A stretch of DNA of 64,000 nucleotides from Streptomyces noursei ATCC 11455 (GCF_001704275.1 NZ_CP011533.1:9052001-9116000), one strand, 5' to 3'. Numbered from the stretch's first letter, positions 17,359-27,230 are shown. A program made the numbers and translations. Notes: generated by a model not told the origin, from the letters alone.

Positions 17359-18075
17359 ATGAACGAGCGCACAGCACTGGTCACCGGTGCCAACAAGGGC
17401 ATCGGCCAACATATCGCCCGCCTGCTCGCCGCGGAGGGTTTCCGCGTGTACGTGGGCTCCCGCGACGCCGGGCGCGGGCGGCGGGCCGCCGAGGAGATCG
17501 GCGGCGCCGCACGTCCGCTGGTCCTCGATGTGACGGACCCGGACAGCATCGCCGCAGCCGCGGACCAGGTGGACCGGCTCGACGTGCTGGTCAACAACGC
17601 GGGCATCTCGCCCTCGCTCGCCCCGCCGACCGAGACCGGTACGGACGAACTCCGGCGCACGTACGAGACCAACGTGTTCGGGGTCGTCGCGGTCACCAAC
17701 GCCTTTCTGCCCCACCTGCGACGCTCCCCGCATCCCCGGATCGTCAACGTCTCCAGCGGAACCGGATCACTGACCTGGAGCACGAACCCGAACCCCCAGT
17801 TCTCCGGCGGCCGCGGCGGCGCGGCCGCGTACCGGTCGTCGAAGGCCGCCCTCAACGCCCTCACCGTCCTGTACGCCCAGACGCTGGCCGAGGAGGGTGT
17901 CAAGGTCAACGCGCTCGCCCCCGGTTTGCGGGCCACCGACCTCAACCCGCGGGCGGCCGCGGCGGGCGGGGACCCGGCGGAGGCCGCGGCGGGAGCCGTC
18001 CGGCTGGCACTCCTGCCGGACGACGGGCCGACCGGCGCGTTCTTCTCCTGGGACGGAACGCCCGTGCCGTGGTGA
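17359..18075 (+). CDS. short-chain dehydrogenase/reductase
   Basis: A 238-residue classical SDR: cofactor motif TGANKGIG, NNAGIS, catalytic-region Ser in IVNVSSGTGS and the YRSSK active-site Tyr/Lys. The acidic-free loop after strand 2 (GSRDAGRG) fits NADP preference. The start is ATG 17359; GTG 17350 is also in frame. It is divergent from the XRE/MmyB-type regulator, a common actinobacterial pair. The substrate is unknown. Confidence 0.85.
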   Translation: MNERTALVTGANKGIGQHIARLLAAEGFRVYVGSRDAGRGRRAAEEIGGAARPLVLDVTDPDSIAAAADQVDRLDVLVNNAGISPSLAPPTETGTDELRRTYETNVFGVVAVTNAFLPHLRRSPHPRIVNVSSGTGSLTWSTNPNPQFSGGRGGAAAYRSSKAALNALTVLYAQTLAEEGVKVNALAPGLRATDLNPRAAAAGGDPAEAAAGAVRLALLPDDGPTGAFFSWDGTPVPW

Positions 18076-18311
18076 ACGCGGATCGTCCCTCCTCGACCCG
18101 CTGGCCCAGGGCGCCACCGGCCCCGGTCACACTCCGGAGCCCGGCGAGGGCCTTCACCGCCTGGTGCCCTTCACGAGGTGGTGCCGGGGGTTTCGGGGCG
18201 TTCCGCGTCCGCCGCGGCCGCCGTCGCGATCCGCGCCACGACACTGTCGGCCAACGCGGAATCCGGTCTCCGTCCCCCTGCGCGGCCCAGACCTCCATGC
18301 CGTATCCCCAA

Positions 18312-19409
18312 TCATGCGGTCCGCTTCGTCGTGGTCTCCGCCAGTCGCCGCAGGGAGTTTCGGACCGCTGGGCGAATCGTGCGCGCGGAGCCGAGGACAC
18401 GGAGGGCGCGTTCACGCCGTTGGTCGATCATGTTCTCGACGTGGGTGCGGGCGCCGGTGACGGTGAGGATGTTGCGGATCTGGGTGGCGTCCGCCTCGGT
18501 GACGTGGGGGTTGCCGATCAGACGGCGGAGGACGGTGGCATGGGCCGGTGACGCGTCGCGCAGGGCGAGGGCGACGAGCATGGTGTGCTTGCCCTCGCGC
18601 AGGTCCTCGACGTGGGACTTGCCCGTCACCCTCGGGTTGCCGAAGACCCCCAGCAGGTCGTCGCGCAGTTGGAAGGCTTCACCCAAGGGCACGGCGTAGT
18701 CGGTCAGTTCACGCAGGAGCCGTGCCGGGGCGCCGCCGAGGACGGCACCGATGTGGAGGGGGCGTTCGCAGGTGTACTTGGCGGTCTTGTAGCGGATGAT
18801 GGCCAGGGCGCGTTCCAGGTCGGGAGTGGGGCATCCGGTGGCGGTGACGTCCAGGTACTGGCCGTAGATCACCTCGGTGCGCATGGCGTTCAATACTGGC
18901 TGTAGCATGATGAGTTGACTGTGCGTCAGTCCAGCTGTGTGCACCAGTTCATCGGCCCAGGTCAGGGCGAGATCGCCGATGAGGAGTGCGCAGGAGGCCC
19001 CCAGGCGCTCGGCGAGCGGGCCAGGGCGGTGTGCCGCATGGTGGGCAGCCAGGGCGCGGTGAACGGTCGGCGCGCCGCGGCGGGTGGCGCTGTCGTCGAT
19101 GATGTCGTCGTGGATGAGGCAGAAGGCGTGGAACATTTCCAGACCGGCCGCCACCCTCACCACCGGCTTCGGTAGCGGCGTCGCGGTGGCCGCCTGCCAG
19201 CCGAGCGCGCACAGCACGGGGCGTAGGCGTTTCCCCCCGGCGGACAGGAATTCCTCCAGTGTGCGGGCCGCCTGATCGGGGAGATTGCGAGCTGCGGCAG
19301 CGGCGGTCTTCTCCTGCAGGAACTGGCGGAGCACGGTGTCGACGTCGTGGCGCAGGCCGTCGAGGTCCGGCGGTGTGGGGGAGGAGCGGACGGGGAGGAC
19401 GGCGGTCAC
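18312..19409 (-). CDS. polyprenyl (farnesyl/geranylgeranyl-type) diphosphate synthase
   Basis: A 365-residue all-helical prenyltransferase with both aspartate-rich motifs: DDIIDD in [17 protein letters not shown] and DDLLG in [12 protein letters not shown]. It elongates allylic diphosphates with IPP. Phe sits five residues before the first motif and Cys four before, so product length (C15 against C20) is unclear. The GTG start at 19409 overlaps the ispG stop (GTGA). It is the last gene of the dxs-ispG operon, supplying prenyl diphosphate to a terpenoid pathway; a terpene synthase lies about 19 kb away at 38239. Confidence 0.9.
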   Translation of the reverse strand: MTAVLPVRSSPTPPDLDGLRHDVDTVLRQFLQEKTAAAAARNLPDQAARTLEEFLSAGGKRLRPVLCALGWQAATATPLPKPVVRVAAGLEMFHAFCLIHDDIIDDSATRRGAPTVHRALAAHHAAHRPGPLAERLGASCALLIGDLALTWADELVHTAGLTHSQLIMLQPVLNAMRTEVIYGQYLDVTATGCPTPDLERALAIIRYKTAKYTCERPLHIGAVLGGAPARLLRELTDYAVPLGEAFQLRDDLLGVFGNPRVTGKSHVEDLREGKHTMLVALALRDASPAHATVLRRLIGNPHVTEADATQIRNILTVTGARTHVENMIDQRRERALRVLGSARTIRPAVRNSLRRLAETTTKRTA

Positions 19410-20593
19410 GGGTGGTCACCCGCCTCGGCGGTGTCGGGGTGGGGCTTCCTCGTCGGCTCGGCTGTGCTTTTCGGGGTCGGGGCTTCGCCGCTGATCAGGG
19501 TGAGTGCTTCGTCGAGGAGGGCGTCGACGATGCGGCTCTCCGGTACGGTCCTGATGACTTGGCCATGGCGGTAGATCTGGCCTTTGCCGTTGCCGCAGGA
19601 GACGCCGAGGTCGGCTTCGCGTGATTCGCCCGGGCCGTTGACGACGCAGCCCATCACGGCGATGCGCAGAGGTTGCGGAAAGCCGTCGAATGCGGCTGCC
19701 ACCCGGGCGGCGAGCTTGTGGATGTCGACCTGCAACCTGCCGCAGCCGGGGCAGGAGACGATCTCCAGTCTGCGGGGGCGCAGGCCCAGGGAGGCCAGGA
19801 TGTGGCAGCCCGCCGTGACCTGCTCGACCGGGTCGGCCGACAGCGAGACGCGCAGGGTGTCCCCGATGCCCTCGGACAGCAGGATTCCGAACGCGACGGC
19901 TGACTTGACGGCGCCCTGCAAGGTGGGACCGGCCTCGGTCACCCCCAAGTGCAGCGGGTAGTCGCAGCGGCTCGCGAGGAGCCGGTTCGCGGCGATCACC
20001 GTGAGCGGGTCGTGGTGCTTGACCGCGATCTTCAGATCCTGGAATCCGTGGTCCTCGAACAGCGAGCACTCCCACAGCGCGGACTCCACCAGTGCCTCCG
20101 GCGTCGCGGCGCCGTGCTTGGCGAGCAGACGGGCATCCAGGGAACCGGCGTTGACACCGATGCGGATCGGCACCCCGGCCGCCGAGGCCGCCAGCGCGAT
20201 CTCGGCAATCCGTCCGTCGAAGCGTTTGATGTTGCCCGGGTTGACGCGCACCGCCGCGCAGCCGGCATCGAGGGCGGCGAAGACGTAGCGGGGCTGGAAG
20301 TGGATGTCGGCGATCACCGGGATCGGCGACTTCGCCACGATCGCGGGCAGTGCCGCGGCGGCGTCCTGCGTGGGGACGGCGACCCGCACGATGTCGCAGC
20401 CGGCCGCGGTGACCGCGGCGATCTGCCGCAACGTGGCGTCCACGTCGGCCGTGTTGGTGGTGGTCATGGTCTGCACGCTGACCGGTGCGCCGCCGCCGAC
20501 GGGTACGGTCCCGACGTGGATCTGCCGGGAGCGGCGGCGCACCGGAACCTGCGACGAGGGCGGGGCGGCCGGGCCGTGATCGAAGGTGGTCAT
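19406..20593 (-). CDS. ispG: 4-hydroxy-3-methylbut-2-enyl diphosphate synthase (IspG/GcpE)
   Basis: A 395-residue iron-sulfur enzyme of the MEP pathway converting methylerythritol cyclodiphosphate to HMBPP. The N-terminal TIM barrel is clear ([55 protein letters not shown]). The [4Fe-4S] cysteines are in [10 protein letters not shown] and [11 protein letters not shown]. The start at 20593 has CGGAGG eight bases upstream and overlaps the dxs stop (ATGA). A C-terminal Pro/Thr tail of about 25 residues is non-conserved. Probably a secondary, pathway-dedicated copy. Confidence 0.95.
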   Translation of the reverse strand: MTTFDHGPAAPPSSQVPVRRRSRQIHVGTVPVGGGAPVSVQTMTTTNTADVDATLRQIAAVTAAGCDIVRVAVPTQDAAAALPAIVAKSPIPVIADIHFQPRYVFAALDAGCAAVRVNPGNIKRFDGRIAEIALAASAAGVPIRIGVNAGSLDARLLAKHGAATPEALVESALWECSLFEDHGFQDLKIAVKHHDPLTVIAANRLLASRCDYPLHLGVTEAGPTLQGAVKSAVAFGILLSEGIGDTLRVSLSADPVEQVTAGCHILASLGLRPRRLEIVSCPGCGRLQVDIHKLAARVAAAFDGFPQPLRIAVMGCVVNGPGESREADLGVSCGNGKGQIYRHGQVIRTVPESRIVDALLDEALTLISGEAPTPKSTAEPTRKPHPDTAEAGDHP

Positions 20594-22439
20594 CCAGCAC
20601 CTCCGTGCCTCTGAAGGGAGGAAAGCCTGTGCGCGGGCCGGTTGGCGGTTGCCGTGCGGACTGCCTGTACGACGCCAGGGGCGTCCAGACCGGCCTGGGC
20701 GAGGAGTTGGGAGCGGGGGCCGTGCGGGATGAAGGCCCGCGGCAGACCGAGTGTGTGCACGGGCGTGGTGATGCCGTGGTCCTGGCACTGTTGCGACAGG
20801 GCCGCACCGACTCCGCCGGTCCGTACGCCGTCCTCGATGCTCACCACCACCTGGTGGCGGGCCGCCAGCGACGGCAGGACGGGGTTGACGGGCAGGACCC
20901 AGCGGGGGTCTGCGACTGTGCACCCGATGCCGTGCTCACGTTCCAGAATGCCCGCGGCCTCCATCGCCGCCTGCGCAAGAGGCCCGACCGGCATCAGCAG
21001 CACATCGAGCGGCCGGCCCTTGCCGCGGTGCAGGATGTCGACGCCGTCCATCGACGCCACGGCCTCGATGGGCGGGCCCGCGGTGGCCTTGGGGACGCGT
21101 ACGACAGTCGGCCCCTCGTCCCAGGCAACCGCCTCGGCGAGGAGCGCGGGCAGTTGGGCGGCCTCCCGAGGCGCGGCGAGGCGCAGGCCGGGGACCGTGG
21201 ACAGCAGGCTCAGGTCCCACATGCCGTGATGCGAGGGACCGTCCGGGCCGGTGACCCCGGCCCTGTCCAGCACGAACGTGACCGGCAGCCGGTGCAGGGC
21301 GACATCGAGGAGCACCTGGTCGAACGCCCGGTTCGCAAACGTCGCGTAGATCGCGACGACCGGGTGCAGGCCGCCCATCGCCAGACCGGCCGCGGACGTC
21401 ACCGCGTGCTGTTCGGCGATACCGACGTCGAAGACCCGTTGGGGGAAGCGTTCCCGCATCGGCCCGAGACCGGTTGGGTGCGGCATCGCCGCACTCACCG
21501 CCACCACCTCCGGATGCGCGGCGGCCAGCTCGGCCAGGGCCTGCCCGAACACGCTTGTCCAGGAGCGTGACGCACTCCTGGTGCCGCCGCGTGCGGTGGG
21601 CGGGTCGGCCGCGTCGACGGTGCGCAGGCAGTCCACCGTGTCCGTCTCGCTGGGCCGGTGTCCCTTGCCCTTGACGGTCACCACATGCACCACGACCGGC
21701 CGGTTCATCGCCCGCGCCCGGCGCAGCACGACCTCCACCTCACCTGTGTCGTGCCCGTCGACGGGGCCGAAGTAGACGAAGCCCAGGTCGGTGAAGAAAT
21801 TCCGGCACGCCCCCGCTCCGCCCCCGTGCCGGAGGGCGCCCAGGTGCTCGGCCAGGGCGCCGACTGTGGGCGCGTAGGAGCGGCCGTTGTCGTTGAGCAC
21901 CGCGATCACCGGACGGTCCTGTGCCGTGCCAGGTTGTTGAGCGCCTCGAACGCCATCCCGCCCGTCAACGCGCCGTCTCCCGCGATCGCGACAACGGCCC
22001 GGTCCTGCCCGCCGGCGAGTTGGCGGGCCTTGGCCAGACCGTCGGCGTATGACAGGGCGGTGGAGGCGTGGGAGTTCGCCACCAGGTCGTGCACCGACTC
22101 CGACCGCGACGGGTATCCGGACAGCCCGCCCGGCTGACGCAACCTGTCGAAATTCTTCTGACGTTCCGTCAACACCTTGTGTACGTAAGCCTGATGGCCG
22201 GTGTCGAAGACGAGCGCATCGCGTGGGGAGTCGAAGACCCGGTGCAGGGCCAGGGTGAACTCCACCATTCCCAGATTCGGGCCCAGGTGCCCGCCCGTCG
22301 CACACACCCGCTCCACCAGGAACTGCCGGATCTCGTCTGCCAGCAGCGGTAGTTGGTCGGCGGGAAGCGTACGCAGCACGCCCGGTTCGGCCACTCGCTC
22401 CAACAGCGACAAAGGGCTGTCCGATAGGGTCGTCGCCAT
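20590..22439 (-). pseudogene. dxs: 1-deoxy-D-xylulose-5-phosphate synthase, frameshifted
   Basis: The start ATG 22439 has AAGGAG seven bases upstream. The N-terminal frame reads through the thiamine-binding region ([16 protein letters not shown]) but stops at 21906. The rest is intact in the next frame from about 21930 ([63 protein letters not shown]) to 20590. The reading frames join if one base is missing near 21910-21925 in the ALNNLARHR segment. The total of about 616 residues matches normal DXS. It is either a true single-base deletion or a sequencing error; the downstream genes are intact. Confidence 0.85.
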
Positions 22440-22879
22440 CCCGTGCTCCTTCCGCGACAGCGCTGCATCTCAGCCACCGGTCGCGTGCACCTTCCAGGAG
22501 ACCCGGAACACCGCGGTCGGCGGAAGCCGATCCCGCCGCCAAGTGCGTGAACCTGTTGAAAGGTGGCATCCGGCGAAAGGCCGAAAGGCCCGGCAGTGCA
22601 GCGCGCGGAGCTGATCCCGCCCCGACGCAACATGCCTGACCAGGCGCGATACGAGAACCTGACGAAGTCGGCGGCATACACGTGCACGGGGATGGCGCAC
22701 CCCGCCCACCAGCAGCCCACTCGGTCACCCGTTCTCGTCATCGAACATTCGCCCGCGGTTGTGGATGCCTGCACCGCGAGTGAGTGCGCCGCCCCTGCTG
22801 CCCGCCGCTCGCACGCGGCAGCGAAGCCGGCCTGGCCGGGCCCCGCAGGATCCCGACGAACGGGCGCGTCCTTGGGGGA
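22440..22879. other. region upstream of dxs, no gene recognised
   Basis: About 440 bases separating the isoprenoid operon from the NTF2-like remnant. It should hold the operon promoter, but no confident -35/-10 pair was found and the open frames have no recognisable content. Confidence 0.4.
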
Positions 22880-23065
22880 CTACTGCTGCGCGGCAGCCTG
22901 GCGCAGATGGCGGCTCACGTCGCCGACCAGGTTGATGCGGACCTGACGCTCCACGAAGCGCCACCGTCCAGCACCGCGCTCGAAGCGGCCGTGGTACCGA
23001 CCGCCGGCGATGGGTTGCAGCGGCAGGTCGGGCAGCGCCTGCAAGTTCTCGATGGCCCGGCAGCT
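22880..23065 (-). pseudogene. SnoaL/NTF2-like protein, C-terminal remnant
   Basis: On the minus strand, about 60 codons ending in TAG at 22880 encode a recognisable NTF2-like tail: ENLQALPDLPLQPIAGGRYH, then GRFERGAGRWRFVERQ and LVGDVSRHL. The same frame has a stop immediately upstream (about 23066), and no N-terminal half is found. It is therefore the 3' third of an otherwise deleted gene. Confidence 0.6.
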
Positions 23066-23364
23066 CTACGTGGGATCGGCGGGCATGCGGATGGATGCGG
23101 ACATGGTCTCCCCAAGGCGAAGACGGGCGATCTGCGAAGACGGACGATCCACGACGGCAGGCGATCTGATCTGCGGCGTGTGAGCCGCAGCGACAACAGG
23201 GCCGCAAACGGGCGGTTGTGACACGTAGCTTGCCATGTCGCCGTCCCTGTCCCGGCGCGTGGGCACCGGCAACCCTGGCCTTCGCGATGATGCATCGTAT
23301 ATGGAGTTCTTCGGCCCGTGCCGTCACAGACATGGGTTGTCCGCTTCCCTCGGGGGTCCCACAG

Positions 23365-24279
23365 ATGAACGAAGCCAGCACGGTCGGCAACGACGCCACC
23401 GACCCGGCGACCGGGGTGTTCATGGCCCATCGCAACCTGCTCTTCACCGTCGCGTACGAGATGCTCGGTTCGGCGGCCGATGCGGAGGACGTCCTCCAGG
23501 AGACCTGGCTGCGGTGGGGCACGGTCGACCTGGGGCAGGTGCAGGACCAGCGCGCCTACCTGGTGCGGATCACGACCCGGCAGGCACTCAACCGGCTGCG
23601 CACCATGAAGCGCCGCAAGGAGGCGTACGTCGGCCCCTGGTTGCCCGAACCACTGCTCACGGCACCGGACGTGGCCGAGAACGTCGAGCTCGCCGAGAGC
23701 GTGTCGATGGCGATGATGCTCGTCCTGGAGACGCTGTCGCCGACCGAACGCGCGGTCTTCGTGCTCCGCGAGGTCTTCGACGTCGGTTACGACGAGATCG
23801 CCGCCGCCGTCGACAAGAGTCCCGCGGCCGTTCGCCAGATCGCCCACCGCGCCCGCCGGCACGTCGATGCCCGACGCCCCCGCCAAGCCGTCTCCGCGGA
23901 CAAGAGCCAGGCGGCCGTGCAGGCGTTCCAGCGTGCCCTCGAAACAGGCGAGTTGCAGGGCCTGCTCGATGTGCTCGCCCCGGAGGTCGTCCTGGTGAGC
24001 GACGGCGGCGGCGTCAAGAAGGCCGCGCTGCGGCCGATCACCGGCGCCGAGAAGGTGATCCGCTTCATCGCCGGTGGCTCGGCCAAGGCCGAGGCCACGC
24101 TGACCGGGGACGCCACCGAGGTCAACGGCCACCCGGCACTCGTCCTGCGTGTGAACGGCGAGATCGACGGCGTGATGGCGGTCCGGGTCGAGGACGGTCG
24201 GATCGCCGGTATCTACTACGTCCGCAACCCCGAGAAGCTGACCCGCATCGCGTCCCAAACCCCGCTCGTGGTGCGCTGA
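23365..24279 (+). CDS. ECF41/SigJ-family RNA polymerase sigma factor with SnoaL-like C-terminal domain
   Basis: A 304-residue protein: region 2 (residues about 15-85, MAHRNLLFTVAYEMLGSAADAEDVLQETWLRW), region 4 (about 110-165, LSPTERAVFVLREVFDVGYDEIAAAVDKSPAAVRQIAHRAR) and a C-terminal NTF2/SnoaL-like domain (about 180-300) with NPEKL in the final segment, the hallmark of ECF41. The C-terminal domain controls sigma activity in cis. Known ECF41 genes often sit beside a small carboxymuconolactone decarboxylase or oxidoreductase; here an NTF2-like gene lies convergently downstream. Confidence 0.9.
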   Translation: MNEASTVGNDATDPATGVFMAHRNLLFTVAYEMLGSAADAEDVLQETWLRWGTVDLGQVQDQRAYLVRITTRQALNRLRTMKRRKEAYVGPWLPEPLLTAPDVAENVELAESVSMAMMLVLETLSPTERAVFVLREVFDVGYDEIAAAVDKSPAAVRQIAHRARRHVDARRPRQAVSADKSQAAVQAFQRALETGELQGLLDVLAPEVVLVSDGGGVKKAALRPITGAEKVIRFIAGGSAKAEATLTGDATEVNGHPALVLRVNGEIDGVMAVRVEDGRIAGIYYVRNPEKLTRIASQTPLVVR

Positions 24280-24414
24280 TTGCCGAAAGCGGCGGCGTAT
24301 GCGCGCGTGCGGGACTCGCCCGTGCCGCATGCCCACGACGTGTGGTCGCGACAGTGACCGCCGTCGTGGGCATGCTCGCCTACCCGGAGCCGCCCCGTTG
24401 ACCGTGGCTCGCCC

Positions 24415-24822
24415 TCAGTGCGTCTCCGCGCCCGCCGCTTCGGGGGACGCCAGCGCGGCCTGCATCGCCACCCCGTCCACGTAGGAGTGCTTCTCCTTCA
24501 CCGCGCCGTTCTCGACCACGACGAAGTCCGCGAGATCGACATCGATCGCGGCACCGGACACCGACGTCCCGGTCAGCTTCCACTGGACGACCCAGAAGTC
24601 CTCACCGGTGCGCAGCGAGACGAAGGTGAAGGCCAAGTCCGGGACGAGTGCGAACATTCCGGCCGCCGCCTCGCGGATGGCGGCCCGCCCTCGCACCGGA
24701 GCCTGCCCCGAGTGCAGATGGAACACCGAGTCAGCGGTGTGGAGTTCAGCGATGCGGTCGGGATCGCGGGCTTCCCAACAGGCGTGGTAGCGCTCGAACA
24801 CCTCATGCGTGGCAGCGGTCAT
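24415..24822 (-). CDS. SnoaL/NTF2-like small protein
   Basis: A 135-residue cone-fold protein: VFERYHACWEARDPDRIAELHTADSVFHLHSG at the start, GRAAIREAAAGMFALVPDLAFTF in the middle, and KEKHSYVDGVAMQAALA at the end. The start at 24822 has GAGGA about seven bases upstream; ATG 24834 is also in frame. Family members are cyclases, isomerases or simply ligand binders, so function cannot be assigned. It is convergent with the ECF41 sigma gene. Confidence 0.8.
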   Translation of the reverse strand: MTAATHEVFERYHACWEARDPDRIAELHTADSVFHLHSGQAPVRGRAAIREAAAGMFALVPDLAFTFVSLRTGEDFWVVQWKLTGTSVSGAAIDVDLADFVVVENGAVKEKHSYVDGVAMQAALASPEAAGAETH

Positions 24823-25032
24823 GGTGGTCCTCATCTCGACGAGAAGCGGGGTACACCGCATGCAACGTCCCCGGACGGCCACACGTCAAGGTCGTTCGGC
24901 CGCGGGAGAGGAGGCAGTTGTCCACCGCCGCGGCATCGTGCTCGGCATCGTGCTCGACCGGATGCGATGTGCGGCGGTCGACCAGTCGCCGTGGACCTCA
25001 AACGCAGGACGGCACGTGGTCGGCGCGATTGC

Positions 25033-25833
25033 TCATCGGGCGGGGGCGAGGCCGTCGAGCAGATGGCCAAGCTCCGTTGGTGCCTGGAGGTGGGCCATGT
25101 GGCCCTGGCCGGCAAGTACGTGGACCCGGGCATGGGGGACACGCTGCCGCACGTCGTCGAACGACGTTCCGTAGGGGGCCGTGCCGTGATTGCACTGGCC
25201 GATGATCAGATCGACACGGTCCGCCCGTCGCGCCAGCTCATCCGGTGGCGGCGTCGCGTTCAGTGCGGCGGTCTCGGCGTGCACCGGCCGGCTGAGGTGC
25301 CGCAAGGCCGCCCACCCTTGACGGTCGGCCCGCAGAGCCTCGACATGTGCCGTATCGAGGCCGGCGACCTGCCGGCTCACGATCTCGACGGTGGCGTCCC
25401 AGTCCGCCGTCTCCTCGGCGGTCTTCAGATCCGGCAGTGCATGACTGCCGAACGGTCGCATCACCGGCTCGTAGGCGATCACGTGGTGCAGTGAACGGCC
25501 GTTGGCGGCCAGTAACGCGATCAAGCCGCCATAACTCCAGCCGAAGAGTGTCTGCGTGCCTTTGCGCTCGTCGAGGATCACGCCGAGGTCGTCGACCTCC
25601 GTCTGTAGCGAATAGGCACTGGTCAACGGCCCCGAGGGGGCCCGGCCCCGGCGGTTGACGACCGTCACCGACGGCCAGGCATCGAGGGCGGTCGCGACGC
25701 GACGCCACTCGTGCGCGTCGCTCAGCGCGCCCGGGACGACGACGAGACCCGGAACATCCGGATCTCCGTACACATCGACCGTGACCCAACTGCCGCCGCC
25801 GACCGGCAGCTTCTTCTGAATCGTTTGCTCCAT
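25033..25833 (-). CDS. alpha/beta-fold hydrolase
   Basis: A 266-residue hydrolase: oxyanion-side segment VVVPGALSDAHEW, nucleophile elbow FGWSYGG (Ser within GxSxGG), and a terminal His in LAGQGHMAHLQAP. The start codon ATG 25833 lies inside a 14-bp-arm palindrome that also contains a start codon of the divergent TetR gene, so both proteins would begin MEQT if those starts are used. It probably acts on a small ester or lactone that is also the TetR ligand; this is inference from the pairing. Confidence 0.85.
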   Translation of the reverse strand: MEQTIQKKLPVGGGSWVTVDVYGDPDVPGLVVVPGALSDAHEWRRVATALDAWPSVTVVNRRGRAPSGPLTSAYSLQTEVDDLGVILDERKGTQTLFGWSYGGLIALLAANGRSLHHVIAYEPVMRPFGSHALPDLKTAEETADWDATVEIVSRQVAGLDTAHVEALRADRQGWAALRHLSRPVHAETAALNATPPPDELARRADRVDLIIGQCNHGTAPYGTSFDDVRQRVPHARVHVLAGQGHMAHLQAPTELGHLLDGLAPAR

Positions 25834-25854
25834 AAAGGCATTATGGAGCAAACG
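25822..25854. promoter_or_regulatory. large palindromic operator overlapping two divergent start codons
   Basis: CGTTTGCTCCATAA (25822-25835) and TTATGGAGCAAACG (25841-25854) are perfect inverse copies around five bases. The minus-strand ATG (25833) and a plus-strand ATG (25843) both fall in the arms. CATAAT on the minus strand ends six bases before ATG 25833, and TACAAT (25858-25863) ends six bases before GTG 25870, suggesting leaderless transcripts. It is the probable binding site of the divergent TetR. Confidence 0.75.
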
Positions 25855-26508
25855 CTCTACAATGCAATCGTGCACCAGCGAACCCGTGGACGACCACGAG
25901 CCTTCGACCGCGACCGCGCGATCCTCGAAGCCGCCCGCCTCTTCTGGCGACGCGGCTACTCCGGGACGTCGACCCGGGCCCTGACCGAGGCCCTCGGACT
26001 CTCCACCTCCAGCCTCTACGCCGCCTTCGGCAGCAAGGCCGGGCTGTTCGAGGAGGCGGTGCGGACCTACGCCGAGCGCTACCGGGAGATCTACCAGCAG
26101 GCGGTCGCCGAGAGGGATCTCCGGACCGTCGTCGAACGCATCCTCATCGACTCGGTCCATGAGTTCACCCGGTCAAGTGACGTACATCCAGGCTGTCTTC
26201 TCAGCAGCGCCGCGATGACCGACCGTACGAGCACCCTCGACACCAGCGCCTACTACGCCGAACTGCAAGGCTGGAACGAGCAGACCCTCCTCGCACGCGT
26301 CGAGCGAGCGATCCGGGACGGCGAGCCGGAGCTGGACGAGGAGGTGGCCGCCGGGGTCGACGCGGCGGCCCTGACCGGGGTCGTCCAATCCGTCGTGCAC
26401 GGATTGTCCGTGCAGGCCAACCTCGGCACGGCTCGCGAGGGCCTGCTCGCAACGGCACGGCTCGCCCACAAACTGATCTGCCGACAACTCACGTCACCGG
26501 CCTCCTGA
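25843..26508 (+). CDS. TetR/AcrR-family regulator
   Basis: TetR fold with RGRPRAFDRDRAILEAARLFWRRGYSGTSTRALTEALGLSTSSLYAAFGSKAGLFEEAVRTY as the DNA-binding domain and a C-terminal TetR_C-type ligand domain. Two starts are possible: ATG 25843 inside the palindrome (221 residues) or GTG 25870 (212 residues). The latter fits the usual short N-terminus and a leaderless mRNA from TACAAT at 25858. It is divergent from the alpha/beta hydrolase and probably autoregulates through the shared palindrome. Confidence 0.9.
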   Translation: MEQTLYNAIVHQRTRGRPRAFDRDRAILEAARLFWRRGYSGTSTRALTEALGLSTSSLYAAFGSKAGLFEEAVRTYAERYREIYQQAVAERDLRTVVERILIDSVHEFTRSSDVHPGCLLSSAAMTDRTSTLDTSAYYAELQGWNEQTLLARVERAIRDGEPELDEEVAAGVDAAALTGVVQSVVHGLSVQANLGTAREGLLATARLAHKLICRQLTSPAS

Positions 26509-26575
26509 ACCACCGTGACCTCGGGGTCGGCCTACTCGTTGTGCACTGGAGGGCGCCTTGGAGGGGAGGTTGAGG

Positions 26576-26920
26576 ATGGCCTGGATCTGCCCTTTGTGCA
26601 GCAGTGCGGACGCTGTGCCCTACATCAAGAGCCCACCCGACGGCCTCTATCCGTTGCCGTGCCTGGACTGCAAACGGAGCGTCGCGGTCGGGCACGCCCC
26701 GCTCGCCGAGCTGGTGGGCTGTGCGCCGTGCGGCATCGACGGCTGCACCGGTGTGGTGAGTGACCGGTTTCAGTACGGTGCGCAGGCGCAGCTCATCGGA
26801 GTGGTCGAGGGGCGCTGTTCGGTGTGCGGCCAGCGAAAACCGCGCAAGGTGAAACGGGCCGCGACGAGGGGCGGTCGTCGCCATGCGATACCCGATCCGA
26901 GAACGCGCATGCCGTCCTGA
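26576..26920 (+). CDS. small Cys-rich zinc-ribbon-like protein
   Basis: A 114-residue protein with four Cys pairs or clusters: CPLC, CLDC, CAPCGIDGC and CSVCGQRK, then a basic tail (RKVKRAATRGGRRH). The start at 26576 has GGAGGGGAGG then TGAGG upstream. The pattern suggests two zinc ribbons and nucleic-acid or protein binding. I do not recognise the family. It is followed closely by two further small genes in the same direction. Confidence 0.6.
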   Translation: MAWICPLCSSADAVPYIKSPPDGLYPLPCLDCKRSVAVGHAPLAELVGCAPCGIDGCTGVVSDRFQYGAQAQLIGVVEGRCSVCGQRKPRKVKRAATRGGRRHAIPDPRTRMPS

Positions 26921-26942
26921 ACGACCAAGACCCGAGGGGGTA

Positions 26943-27116
26943 ATGATGACTCCTGCCTGTCCCACCTGCGAGCAGCCGATGCAACTCAACCAGGCGTCGG
27001 GGAATGTGCCCGCCGGCGTGTGGTGGCTCTGCTGCGGCAATGTCATGAGGCGGTGTGAGGGCGAGTACGAGATGCCGGTCGACCATCCGCTGCGCCGCAT
27101 GGGGATCGTGCGATGA
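26943..27116 (+). CDS. very small Cys-containing protein (57 aa)
   Basis: The start is ATG 26943 (or 26946) after GAGGGGG. The residues include CPTCEQP near the start and WWLCCGNVMRRCEGEYE in the middle, consistent with a single zinc-binding knuckle. The ending overlaps the next small gene (ATGA at 27113-27116). Not recognised; the role is unknown. Confidence 0.5.
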   Translation: MMTPACPTCEQPMQLNQASGNVPAGVWWLCCGNVMRRCEGEYEMPVDHPLRRMGIVR

Positions 27117-27223
27117 GTTTTGGACGCCACAGCGGAATGCAGGAAGACGAGCCGGACGACAACCTGCAGAAGGAAGGCACGGGCACACACCGTGCCGAGC
27201 GGGGCGACGACGACTCCGAGTAG
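27113..27223 (+). CDS. 36-residue acidic small ORF
   Basis: ATG 27113 overlaps the stop of the preceding gene and the frame ends in TAG at 27221-27223. The peptide is strongly hydrophilic and acidic (QEDEPDDNLQKE, then RGDDDSE at the end). Evidence is the exact ATGA coupling and plausible codon use only. It could be spurious, but the three-gene arrangement looks deliberate. Confidence 0.4.
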   Translation: MSFGRHSGMQEDEPDDNLQKEGTGTHRAERGDDDSE

Positions 27224-27230
27224 CTGAACC

